Positions 34,468 to 45,092 of a stretch of 64,000 nt of DNA are shown one piece after another. This DNA is from Mesostigma viride. Taxonomy: Eukaryota; Streptophyta; Mesostigmatophyceae; Mesostigmatales; Mesostigmataceae. Where the stretch lies: positions 585,452 through 649,451 of the forward strand of contig RPFO01000392.1 of NCBI GenBank assembly GCA_009746045.1. The letters run 5' to 3'. Under the pieces are notes generated by a model that saw nothing but the letters and a program-made list of their open reading frames with translations, made no database searches and was not told the origin of the DNA. Position numbers and translations under genes: made by a program. Each line of letters opens with the position of its first letter. Within the stretch, counting starts at the first letter, position 1.

Positions 34468-35222
34468 TCCTGTGGGCAGCCGCTGGATCCCACGGGGACT
34501 CACTACCTTGCCTGCATGGGGGGCCAACAGAATCAGAATTGGTATTTGTATTTGCACACTGTCCTCCTGACGGTGGTGCTCGCCATGATTCGGTCGGTTT
34601 TCCCCCACGCGAACATCCGGTCCGAGGATGCGGATGGCGCTGCCTTCTATTCCCCCAACCACCGGCCTGACATCGTGGTGCTGGACTTTGAGGGGGGTGG
34701 CCGGCATCTGCTTATTGACGTTTCGGTGGCGCGGCCCTTGGCTCTTAGCCACGTGGCTGGGGCCTCCCTCACGGCAGGTTACACGGCGGACCGGGCGGAG
34801 CGGGCCAAGCTCCTGGCCTACGGCGACGTCGGGCACCATCGTGTGGTGCCCTTTGTCCTGGAGGAGTTTGGGGCCATGGGGCCCCTGACCTCCGCCTTCT
34901 TCAAGGAGTGTTGCCGGCTCCGGGAGGACCGGCTGGACCTGGAGGGCCAGCGGGCCCCATGGTCGGCGCGGACCTGGACGTCATATTGGCGTCAGCGCTT
35001 GTCGGTGGCGCTGACTCGGGCCATGGCGGACATCATGCTCCGCCGTACGCGGGCTGATTTTGCGGTGCAGCAGGGCTATTAGGTTCCTCCCGTTAGGCGT
35101 TTCCATTGGTCTTATCGTAGTATAGAGCTTTGACATGGCTCTGTATATAGGTTTATAGCTGGGCGTTTGCTTTGGTTTGAGTGATTTCACTCTGCTGTAA
35201 GTAATTATATTTTTAATATATA
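34468..35222 (+). mobile_element. LINE 3' fragment A (C-terminal coding end plus 3' UTR)
   Basis: A 5'-truncated non-LTR retrotransposon piece on the plus strand. Its frame to the stop at 35080-35082 begins within a Cys-containing motif (CGQPLDPTGTHY) and contains HRPDIVVLDFEGGG...LLIDVSVARPL, then PFVLEEFGAMGP and a Trp/Arg-rich end. This is the conserved domain at the C-terminus of many plant and algal RT-bearing LINE-like proteins. The PD...D.S pattern hints at a restriction-endonuclease-like fold, but that is inference. About 140 bp of 3' UTR follow, ending in TATTTTTAATATATATT. The frame is unbroken, unlike fragment C. Confidence 0.75.
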
Positions 35223-35224
35223 TT

Positions 35225-36617
35225 CATTGAGAATGATAGATTACGGAGGTGAGATAGGCATGCAACATAAGGAAAAACCCGAGAACTGGGAGAATAACCC
35301 TGAAGAAATTAATAGTAATCTGACACAGACATCCAAGGATCACGCCAGCGGCACAAGGTACAACTAACTATACATCACAAAACTACACGCAGCAACAGCG
35401 CTGCCGGCCCACCATGCAGGCCTGGAAGGAATCTAGACCGCATGGGTCGCGACAAAGTCGGCCCGGGTGCGGCGGAATAACACATCAGCCACGGTGCGAG
35501 TGAGGGCGAGTGACAGACGCTGCCGCCAATACGAGGACCACGTGCGGGCCGACCACGGGGCGGTCTGACCCTCGAGGTCGAGGCGGTCTTCACGGCGCTG
35601 GCAGCACTCGTGGAAAAACTCCGCTGTCTTGGGGCCCATGGCCCCGAACTCCTCAAGGACAAAGGGGATGACCCGGTGGGGCCCCACATTGCCGTAGGAG
35701 GCAAACTTGTCGCGCTCAGCCACAGCGGCAGCAGCGCCGGCATCCACAGCCGCCCGGAGGATGTGGCGACCGGAAAGCGGCCGAGCCACGGAGACATCGA
35801 TGAGCAGGTGGCAACCCTGCCCGTCGTAGTCAAGCACGGTAATGTCGGGGCGGTGGTTGGGTGAGTAGAGGGCGGCCCCATCCGCGTCCTCGCACTTAAT
35901 GGTGGAGTGGGGAAAGACCGACCGAACCATGGCACACACCACCCGGAGGAGAGCGGTATGGAGATAGAGGAACCAGTTCTGGTTCTGCTGGCCACCCATG
36001 CACGCGATGTAGTGCGTCCCAGTAGTATCCAGAGCAAGCCCGCAGCTGCCGCAGGACGCACCCGCCGTGATGAGAGGTTGCGGGGCAAAGAGCTGGTGGC
36101 GGAGAGCGATGGCGTAAAGGGCCGGAACCAGTGTGAACAAAGGGCTCATGGGGAGGGCGCGCAGGAATGCGGACCCCACGCTCCCCTCAAGGGAAACGGA
36201 GTGAAGCCAAGCCTTCCCCTGATCGTTCAAGCTCGCATGCAGACCCATCCAGTCGGCACAGTGTAGTATACCCGCGTAGGTCTTTTGTTGTTTTTCATGA
36301 ACGCAGGCAGGGAAGACACTAGGACTGACGACAGTGGACACGCCGGGCGTGCCCCGGGGCAGGCGACGGTGGACGGCCTGAGCGGGGCGGACGAGGTCGC
36401 AAGCCTGCTGGATCCCGAGGTAAGAATCCTGCACAGCCTGCACAAAGGGAAAGGGGGATGGGGTGACCAAGTCGGGAATGGCGCTGACGGCGCTGGGGAC
36501 CAACCGGCGGATCTCCGCCCAGGCCTGAGCAACAGAGCCAAGGAAGGCGGCGGGGGCGAGGCGGGCGGCGCGGGTGAGCCCACACCCGCCCATGCGGGTT
36601 TTAATATATATATCCAT
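35225..36617 (-). mobile_element. LINE 3' fragment B (RT C-terminus to end)
   Basis: On the minus strand an uninterrupted frame of 394 residues (36617 to 35433) starts with IKTRMGGCGLTRAARLAP, the conserved end of a reverse-transcriptase domain. It continues through the same C-terminal domain as fragments A and C (HRPDITVLDYDGQG, PFVLEEFGAMGP). It is a different subfamily: coding similarity to A and C is clear, but its 3' UTR (35225-35430) is unrelated. It sits head-to-head with fragment C, the two sharing the TAATATATATATCCAT junction at 36604-36618. Confidence 0.75.
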
Positions 36618-37895
36618 TATAATACCAGCAGCATTTTTGGGCTCCGTCGCTCAGTCGTGGGCGGAAAGCTGCCGGCTCCTGCCCCTTTTGGCAACGGCAG
36701 CGCCTGACCTCCTGGACCCCAGCAGCCCTTTGCCCTTCGTCACCGCCATCCAGGAGGCCTATGCTGAGATCCAGCAGGCCTGTTCTCCCGTCCGTGCCGC
36801 TCAGGCGGTACAGCGCCACCTCCCTCGCGGCACTCCCTCGGTCGCCTCCGTTCAATCTCCCGCCGCATTCCCTGCTCGCGTCATCGATAAACAGCAGAAA
36901 ACCTACGCGGGTATTCTGCACACGGCTGATTGGATTGCTCTTTTCGCGGACCTCAACGCCCAGGGACGTGCGTGGCTGTTCTCGCTTTCCTTGCGGAGTG
37001 TGGGCTCGGCGTACCTTCGTGCTCTTCCCATGGCCCCCCCATTCGCCTTGGCTCCCAGCCACTACTCGGTGGCGCTCCGGCACCAGCTATTTGCCCCGCA
37101 GCCTCTTGTTCCGGCCGGGCGGCCTTGTGGTAGCTGTGGGCAGCCGCTGGATCCCACGGGGACTCACTACCTTGCCTGCATGGGGGGCCAACAGAATCAG
37201 AATTGGTATTTGTATTTGCACACTGTCCTCCTGACGGTGGTGCTCGCCATGATTCGGTCGGTTTTCCCCACGCGAACATCCGGTCCGAGGATGCGGATGG
37301 CGCTGCCTTCTATTCCCCCAACCACCGGCCTGACATCGTGGTGCTGGACTTTGAGGGGGGTGGCCGGCATCTGCTTATTGACGTTTCGGTGGCGCGGCCC
37401 TTGGCTCTTATAGCCACGTGGCTGGGGCCTCCCTCACGGCAGGTTACACGGCGGACCGGGCGGAGCGGGCCAAGCTCCTGGCCTACGGCGACGTCGGGCA
37501 CCATCGTGTGGTGCCCTTTGTCCTGGAGGAGTTTGGTGCCATGGGGCCCCTGACCTCCGCCTTCTTCAAGGAGTGTTGCCGGCTCCGGGAGGACCGGCTG
37601 GACCTGGAGGGCCAGCGGGCCCCATGGTCGGCGCGGACCTGGACGTCATATTGGCGTCAGCGCTTGTCGGTGGCGCTGACTCGGGCCATGGCTGACATCA
37701 TGCTCCGCCGTACGCGGGCTGATTTTGCGGTGCAGCAGGGCTATTAGGTTCCTCCCGTTAGGCGTTTCCATTGGTCTTATCGTAGTATAGAGCTTTGCAT
37801 GACATGGCTCTGTATATAGGTTTATAGCTGGGCGTTTGCTTTGGTTTGAGTGATTTCACTCTGCTGTAAGTAATTATATTTTTAATATATATATT
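36603..37895 (+). mobile_element. LINE 3' fragment C (same subfamily as A)
   Basis: A plus-strand fragment beginning at the PAAFLGSVAQ motif that follows the RT domain, and nearly identical to fragment A from 37134 onward. It carries two frame breaks that A lacks: one C missing near 37268 (TTTTCCCCACG against TTTTCCCCCACG) and a two-base TA insertion near 37409 (CTCTTATAGCC against CTCTTAGCC). The stop is at 37745-37747 and the 3' UTR matches that of A, ending in an AT-rich tail. Confidence 0.75.
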
Positions 37896-37938
37896 AAAAA
37901 TTTTTAATATATATATCCATTTTTAATATATATATCCA

Positions 37939-38309
37939 TTATAATGGATATAGGGAGCCAAACTCCAAGGTGAGAGGAGTATCTGAGGTAGATGAAGATG
38001 CAGCCCGTTTAAGGGGAGAAGAAGGAGGAGTAGCAAAGACTAGAGCTTCTACGGGAGGACGACCATGAGGAATAGGGCGTACGTGCAGGCCTAAATCTGA
38101 TTGGCTATGGTCTATAAGGAACTGCTGAGCTTCTTCGAAGGTCATAAATTTCTTATACCTAATTACGTTGTATACACGGTTCTGGACTATCTTCCTAGCG
38201 TCGGACCAAGAAAGGAGGACCATTGAGGCGTAATCACTACGTAATATTTAGCTAGACTATTATCGCTAGAAGAATGGGAAGGAGCAGTAAAAGATCGCCG
38301 CTGGCTCAT
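37939..38309 (-). pseudogene. Viroplasmin-like ORF of chromovirus copy 2 (frameshifted)
   Basis: The homologue of the small ORF at 18495-18887. It starts at an ATG at 38307-38309 and keeps YYVVI, SWSDARKIVQN and YKKFMTFEEAQQFL. About eight bases are missing near 38222 compared with copy 1, which breaks the frame, and the LINE cluster has replaced the 3' end. Retention of the domain in both copies supports its reality as a family gene. Confidence 0.8.
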
Positions 38310-38829
38310 GGTAACGCACCTTGTTGGTCTTGAGTAGTCACGATAGGAGTGAAAGGGGTAGGAGTCGACTTAGCTGGGTTATCTGGATCACCGAAATGAC
38401 GAGGGCGGCAATGGTCCAGCGCTCGTAGTCTTAAAGTCAGCGACCCAGTGAATTTCTGCGGGCCGGGTGCGGCCGTCTAATTGAACAGCAGCACGAAGGA
38501 AAAGGTGGAACCTACCAAGACGCTAATCGTCTCCCTAACGACGAACCGAAACCATCACCTATCTACGACAGTAAGCAACATTTCTCAGGAAAACAAAACG
38601 AGGGAAAGGAGCTATCTATAAAAGGATTTTCCGCTTCGAGCAGGTCTATCTTCTAGGCAGGGCGTGTCCCGAATCGGGCAGCACTACCCCCCCAGCTTGC
38701 AGGCGACCCGCCCATTACCTGTCAAGTAGGTGTCGTCTTCATTTTCCCGGACGCGGAAGGGTTGATTCAATGACGTATGTTGCAGGGGATCGTCGTCTCG
38801 CTCTCTACCTAAAATTCCTCCGAGTCCAT

Positions 38830-41191
38830 TGTTACGTCCTGGCTCGACTCTATCCCAAACATCTCGCCTAACCTTACCTAAACTAGTGATGAGGCACCTA
38901 CCTAGGAGTGAGGAGCTATATTGGCTATAAGACCTAGGACGCGACGACGCTGCTTCTCAATGCATTCCCTTATAATACGCCATATACCGAATAAAACCAG
39001 TGCCCCAAACTCACATGTCCTCAATTGAGGACAAAATCCTCCCAATAAGGACAGCACCTTCAGCAGCAGGTATTGGCGCGAAACCTTGGTCCCAACGGTC
39101 ATCTGACCCTTTTCCCGCGAAAATGGACTCGGTACCCGGCGCGGCGCGGTACTGGGGTCGACAGGACCCGTCCGTACCTGTAAATTATGTGGTGGAGAAA
39201 AGTACCTATTTTGGTGGGAACGTTGCAATGCGTGCGTGTGTTCCCGCAAATTGCGGCTATGGGGTCGAGCCCTGGAGGTCCGAGGCTTGCCTGAACTATA
39301 CAGGCGATCGTTTTGCCCCGGACCAAGACAGAATTATAGATCGACATCTAGAGCTTCCGCCCAAGCTGTTTTTGGGGGGCAGTCGCTTTTGATTCTCTAA
39401 AAAATTCTTTGATGAGCGGAATTTGTCTAGTTTGCAGAAAAACGGGAGGCGACGTAGATTGCATGACAAGCCGGTATACTGCTCTGTGATGCGCGCTTTT
39501 TTCTTGACATTAGCAACGGATACCGTGAGGGTGGGTCTTGTTACGCTTTGGGGTCCAAGGGCGAGTTCTGGGTACAAGTATTTTGGGCGGTTGGAAGCGT
39601 TCAATATACCCAGTTTTTATGTCGTCAGATCGTCGTTGCGCCTGGCGACGACGGCGGTGGGCGCGAGCCATAGATTTCATTTGCCGCAAGGCTGGGTGCT
39701 GCCCGCGCGTCCCCACCATTGCTTTCTTTTATAATTTTCGAGCCTTTCCGCGCATCTGGCCGGCTGGGAGCACGTCGAGAAGCCGTCTCCGGACATCATC
39801 CGCATCCGTTTCTTCATATAAATTACGACAACACATGTCGTAGGTTGTTATTCGATTACATTGTATGATTTCGATTGTGTATTATGCCCAGCCCCTTCAT
39901 TTTCATGCCGCTGTTGAATGGGGAGAGGCGAGTGTTAGCTGGCCACCGTTTTTTCCTTCCGTTCCGTCAATGCAAAGGTAATCGTTATCTGCATGGCCAA
40001 CGCTGGCGTTAGAAGCAATGCCTTGCTTGCTATGGTAAGCGTACGTGTGGATAGTTTCTTGTTGCTGCCTTGTTGCTGAAAGTTTTTCCCAGGCTTTCTG
40101 GGATCTTGCCTATATGGTTTCTGACATATAACCCTTTTTCTAGAGGGAGCTAGGTAGAGGAGTTGACCTTGTCATGTTGGCACTCTGCTGCTGTGATAGC
40201 CTCTTCGTCTTTGCGATACCGATAATGAGCCCTTTATATTGCATGCATGGCTCTACTTAGGGTGCTAAAGCACCATGGTGTCACCTAAGCGTCCTACGAA
40301 GACCTAGGACCTTACTCGGCCACTGAAAACCTGTCCTTACCCTAGTTTGGCTTAGCTAGCTTTCCTTGTGCTCTGCCAAGTGCAGTTGCTCGTATCGGGT
40401 TCCTGGCCATATGTCATAGCTGTCCGTGGGGTGGCCAAGCATGGGCAGCCCCGGGGTGGCTGCCACATGTTAGGGAGGTGTCCTATGGGTTTGGTGACCG
40501 CTTGTGGTCCTTGGAAGCATGGTCTGTGTGTCTCATTCTCTCGTGCATTATAGTGCAGGGTTTTCCTTGGTTGCCGATGCAGGCCCCCCTGCACGTAACA
40601 ATTCATAATTAAATAGGAAATGCGCACGTATGGATGATGTTAATTAAGCATTGGAACTCTCAAACACATCATAAATGATCATGGTTCAAAGCCCCATATT
40701 TAATTTTTTTTGTGAGTGAGAGTTATTTTCAGCATTGCACTGTCCTCAATTGAGGACAAAACTGTTGGGTGTGAGCCACCAGGGTACTACGAAGGAAACA
40801 ATACTACACTGCCGTGACCCAAGCCTATATGTGTTAATTCATTTAACACACGCCGATCGTGCCATTCACGAAGGACAACTGCTGCATAAATGATCGCCGA
40901 CAGGCGTGTATGCTCGGGCCGACATCGACCCTCGCCCACAGGACCAACGCACGTCCACAAGGTTCACACGCAGGATAAAAGGACCACTACTAAAGTACGC
41001 AGCGCGGCGCGACTGCACCGAACCACCATACTGTACAATTGCCACGTCACAAGGCCCGGTACCGACCGGCCAAAATTAAGGTCCTTACTACACGTAAGCC
41101 TAGGAAAGTCAGCGAACTGCTCCGGAATGGCTGAGGCAACAAGGGACCTAATTTACGTCCGTAACAACAACAAAAGTTACGCGACGTAACA
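38830..41191 (-). repeat. 5' LTR of chromovirus copy 2, interrupted
   Basis: The LTR halves 38830-39000 and 40783-41191 add to 580 bp and match 21501-22078. They are separated by the 1.78-kb insertion 39001-40782. The right end CGTAACA is followed by the target duplicate GCTAA (41192-41196). Confidence 0.92.
39001..40777 (+). mobile_element. Palindrome-bounded element, copy 1, inserted in the LTR
   Basis: This insertion is delimited by comparison with the intact LTR and flanked by ACCAG (38996-39000 and 40778-40782), a 5-bp duplication. Just inside both ends lies the 16-bp palindrome GTCCTCAATTGAGGAC (39017-39032 and 40742-40757). The left half is homologous to the minus strand of 41288-43026 (shared segments such as GGGGTCGACAGG and GAGGCTTGCCTGAAC). 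Open frames are short and broken (for example 39423-39734), containing a decayed motif also seen in the second copy. The superfamily is not recognised. Confidence 0.7.
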
Positions 41192-41287
41192 GCTAAATTC
41201 TTAATGCAACATCCATGGGAGTCCCATTATAGGCATGGCGTGGCTAAATTCTGAAGGCAACATCCATTGTCTAATCACCAAGAAAAT

Positions 41288-43026
41288 GTCCTCATATGAG
41301 GACATTTTTAAGCATGGATACCATTTGTAATAACTCACATATTTCAACACATCCATGGGTACGGCATGGAACCATGTTCATTTATGATATGTTCAAGAGT
41401 TGCAATGCTTAACATCCATGAAATATGCTCATTGTATAATGGTTTACGATTTATGAATGCAGGGGGGTCGCTACGCGAGTGACCAAATAGCACTCAAGTC
41501 AACAATATGCCAAGAAAGAAGGCATGGCCAGGTCATGGCTGGTCCTGACAATGCACCCAAGGTGCCCACAACATGTCTACGTTACACCCTCGCTATCCTA
41601 GACCCTGCAGCCTGCCGGGGGGGGGCCCAAAATGTAACTGGCAGCCAGGGACCATGGTGCAGGCCAAATAGCAGGTGTAAAGCTAGCTCAAAGCTAGCCC
41701 AGTCCAAAGAATGAAATAAGAAGCAAATACTTGCCAAGGTTAGGTCCATGATCGTTATTGGACGCTTGGCTGCCACCACGGTGCTCGACAATGATGCTGA
41801 AGCCTTCAATTATATATGAAGCAGATACTGCAAAGAGGCACAAATAGCAATACAAGCACAATGTAAGCATGACAAGCTCAAGTTTCCAAGCCAGTCTAGC
41901 TCACTTGGACATGAGGTTAAGCGTTAGAAACATATGGGCAACATCCCAGCAAGCCTTGAAAAAGTTTTCAGCAACAAGGCAGTATATGTGTTAAATCAAA
42001 CTACCACATTGCAACTAAGCACATGCAGTGACTTCTACTTGCTGCTGTTTTGACGACGCAAGGCCGTTTACCTTTTCAGTGACACCACGGGAAAAGAAAG
42101 CATTACCCAGCAAACTTCCTTTAAGTTCCCCGGACATAGGCGTAATCACAACCACGACGTTGGGCATTGAAAAGAACCGGAATCATTAAGTCTGCGGGAG
42201 TAATAAGCTACGATACTCTTGACACGCTTGTTTAGAACGATGCGGTTGCGGATGACATCCGGAACCTTGTTCTTGACGTGCGCCCAGGCCGCCAGCTGCG
42301 CGGGACAGCTCAAGAAATATATATTAAAGGACGGTGACGCCCGGGAAGCACCCAGCCTTGCGGCAAAAGTAAAATATGGCTCGCGCTCGCCGTGGTTTTC
42401 GCCAGGCGTGACTGCGATATCACGACGAAAAAATGGAGACTCTTTGACCCATCTAACTGCCCAGGTCCCTCTGTTGCCCGGGTCGCCCATTAACCCAGAA
42501 GCGTACCATAACCCATACTCGCGATATCCGCAGCTACTGGGCGGAAAAAGAAATTGTAAAACCGAACTGCATACTGACCTATCATGCCATCTACGTAGCT
42601 TCCAGATTTTCTTCAACGATGCCAAAATCCGTTCATGAACAATATTTTCGACATATACAAAGCAACTGCACGTCAAAAGCAGCATCTTCGAAATGACTAG
42701 ATGATGATCTAAAGTTCTGTCTTCATTCGGGGCAAAATAATGGCCTATAACGTTCAGGCAAGCCTCAGAACTGGAACGACCCCATAGCCGTCACTCGACA
42801 AAATACTCGATTACATTGCAGCGTTCTTGCTGTAGTAGGTACTTTTCCTCGCCTCATATTTTCCAGGTACGGTCGGCCCCTGTCGACCCCGGGGGCTTGG
42901 CGCGCTCAGTACCTATCCCAGTTTCGCGCCAAAACCCACCAGGGATCCTCAGGACCAACTTTGGCGCCAAAACCGCCCCCCTGACCCCCCCCGTCTCAAA
43001 CGAGGACTATGTCCTCAAATGAGGAC
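41288..43026 (-). mobile_element. Palindrome-bounded element, copy 2
   Basis: Bounded by near-palindromes GTCCTCATATGAGGAC (41288-41303) and GTCCTCAAATGAGGAC (43011-43026). Their spacing (1739 bp) is almost the same as in the element at 39001-40777 (1741 bp), in the opposite orientation. A minus-strand frame of 179 residues (42146-42685) matches the decayed frames of the other copy in patches (ERILASLKK, LRRWHDRSVCSSV, and the GASRASPSF region). The protein is unrecognised. True termini may lie slightly outside the palindromes. It begins only about 90 bp from the end of chromovirus copy 2. Confidence 0.6.
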
Positions 43027-43127
43027 ATTTGGTTTTTGGACACCATGGGGGCCATTATGGGCGCACATGCGCGTGGGCCACATGCTAGGCTAAGCCTTAC
43101 TAATCTACACTACTGGTATATATATTC

Positions 43128-43807
43128 CTAGTCTGAGGTGGCAGGAGGGGGCTGCCAGGGCTTGTACATGTGGTCAACGTGGATGACCGCCCCCCTCCAG
43201 TATACCGGCTTCCCCCTTGCGCTCTGCCGGAGCTGAAGGTAGGTCGGCCATAGCTCGCGTCGCCGCTGTTGCTGGGCCAGGGTCAAGTCGTCGTCCAGCG
43301 TGAAGCGAGTCTCCGAGAGCTTCTTGCGGCATTTAAGGAACGCCAGCTTGTCCGCCATGTACTTAAAGGTGAGGAGCACGGGTGCCGGGCCAGCCTTCCC
43401 CCGCGCGCGGGGGAGGCGGACAGCCGACATGTCCAGCTCACCAGTGAGTAACATGGGGGCAAGAATGGCGCGCTTAAATGCCTCAAGAAGGCTCGTGGAG
43501 GTCTCACCTGCCTGAGCACTGGTCGAAGTGCTTGACGATGACATTGTGGCTGCGCCGGGTGATGTCGGCTTCCTCTCGAAGGTCGAGGGCTTGTTGCTTC
43601 GTGATCATCGACCTGGAAAGGTTGGAGCCGAAAGCGCGGTTCCGAGGGGCGTGACGACTCTCCTGTTTGGTCGGCGGGGCGGGCGCGTTTAGGGTCAGGC
43701 GATGCCGATGGCGAGGCATCTGGCGAGGCTGCAGCCGCAGCTGCCGCATTTTCATGGGCGAGCGCATCCGCCAAACTGCGTTGCGTCGACAGGCGTTTGC
43801 TCGTCAT
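43128..43807 (-). pseudogene. LINE ORF1-like protein (L1 ORF1p / Transposase_22 type), frameshifted
   Basis: Read on the minus strand, an N-terminal Ala/Ser/Pro-rich part (from 43807) is followed, after two frame changes near 43610 and 43530, by RSHNVIVKHFDQ and then by LLTFKYMADKLAFLKCRKKL, QQQRRRELWPTYLQLRQ and GKPVYWRGAVIHVDH, ending at 43128. The run 'surface-loading RRM, basic helix, R-ELxPxLxxARxxGxxVYxRGxxLxVD' is characteristic of LINE ORF1 proteins, which coat the element RNA. No reverse transcriptase follows, so it is an isolated fragment. The assignment rests on pattern recognition only. Confidence 0.55.
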
Positions 43808-44362
43808 AGATCGCGTTTTAGATTCGGAAAGTTATATCAGCATGTGCGTCTTAGAAAGACGAAGCGATAGTGATATTCACGGCTAAATTCGGTGCTCAAA
43901 CGTGAAAGTTATGAGCTCCGACAGCCATGGCTACCTCGTGGCCGGCTCGTGGCTTTTTCTGACAATGGACCGTTGGAATTCCCATGGAATCCCGTAAATT
44001 TGAGTGATCAACTCGCTCGTGATCGCCTTTTGGGTTTTTGGAAATCACACCCGGTGTTGGGAGCACCCGGTGACGCGTGACCGACCCGTGACGCTAGGGT
44101 ACGGTACGCGTCAATAAATACGGGTGGAAGGAACGAACGGGGCGGTGTGAGCCGATCAATTAGGGTGCCGTATGCATACGCGGCGGCATGAGCACCTTCC
44201 GGAGGGGCATGCTCCTAGTTGTTTTATCCCCACGGGCCCCGCGGCCCATTGCCAGAATGCACGGTAGAAGTCCACAGGTGGAGGCTATTGCCCCTCATGA
44301 GGATAGTCGCTACACTACCGCCTTGTATGCCAATACAATAGAGGACAGCTCAAATGAGGATT

Positions 44363-44526
44363 ATATTCTGATCAGGCACTCCGCAAAGGTGAAAACCTTT
44401 GCGTTCAGTGCCGGGCCGCGGAAAACGCGGAAAACGCGATCTGCAAATGAATCCGACCGGAATCGAACTGGGGACCTCTCGCACCAATTTTGATGACTAT
44501 AGGACGGACGTCTCCGGTTACCATGG
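44363..44526 (-). repeat. tRNA-derived SINE-like repeat, copy 1
   Basis: On the minus strand this 164-bp sequence starts GGTAACCGGAGACGTCC and contains a B-box-like AGTTCGATTCC, then a conserved body with the hairpin GCAAAGGTTTTCACCTTTGC, ending CTGATCAGAATA. It is about 90% identical to the plus strand of 48440-48604. The head can be folded as a shortened tRNA (TCCGTCC pairing imperfectly with GGTCGGA). Confidence 0.6.
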
Positions 44527-44658
44527 CATCGCCAACTTACACCTACAGTCATCCGCAAAAGTTCTCCTGTCCGGGGAGTGATGCAAGCCTTTCGGATTTG
44601 GTACTAGATAAATCACTCGAGATCTGTGTGTAGGAGTACTACACACGTGTAGGATTAT

Positions 44659-45092
44659 ATGATTATATCCCCCTCTAGTGACTATATGGTTGGGGCATGG
44701 ATATTTGTGACCTGGCCTGGCCCTAAGGACATTCCTAAGAAGGTAGGCAGACATGTAATGACCTACCCACAGCAGTTGATGGCTGACCTAGTGGTCCCAG
44801 CGCAGTTTGAAAATCGCATTCACTCCCTCTCTCTTGCTTGGACTGCTATGCAGGACAAGAGGAGGTGGAAAACCATTGTCCAGGCTCATACGCCCGCCCC
44901 TGTGGGCAAGCCCCCTCCTCCCAAGCGGAAGGGGCGCTTTGCTGAGTAGAATAAGTAGGGTTTTCTAGATTAGATTAGCTTAGAGTTAGATTAGTTCGGT
45001 TTCGCGGCTTTGCCCCCCCCTCCATCCATCCACGGGAATATGTGCTACATGATCTCCCAACGGAGTCATGTGTTATAATTTAATTTAATTTT
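44659..45092 (+). mobile_element. LINE 3' fragment with coding end, family 2
   Basis: A frame of 96 codons (44659-44949) ends in a basic tail (KPPPPKRKGRFAE) and is followed by about 140 bp of 3' UTR ending in an AT-rich tail (AATTTAATTTAATTTTAA). The UTR part (CTCCCAACGGAG) matches, in reverse, the repeat at 21203-21430. That pairing and the tail suggest the truncated end of a LINE. The coding part alone has no recognisable domain. Confidence 0.45.

Larger units (their letters stand above)
21501..41191 (-). mobile_element. Chromovirus copy 2, expanded by nested insertions
   Basis: The outer limits are secure: LTRs at 21501-22078 and 38830-41191 share TGTTACG/CGTAACA ends and are flanked by the perfect 5-bp target duplication GCTAA at 21496-21500 and 41192-41196. 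The coding content is collinear with copy 1. It is interrupted by a Kolobok-like element (22215-24102), an internal deletion at 26296, a Kolobok transposon in gag (30385-33822), a LINE cluster (about 34455-37935) and an element in the 5' LTR (39001-40777). Without these the element would be about 9 kb, against 10.8 kb for copy 1. Several frameshifts and the split gag show it is dead. Confidence 0.93.

Noticed and set aside
38996-40782. Treating 39001-40777 as an LTR-type insertion because it begins TG and is flanked by the same ACCAG as copy 1
   Set aside because: It lacks LTR-like inverted ends, polypurine tract and coding genes; the shared ACCAG is probably coincidence, although a common site preference is not excluded.
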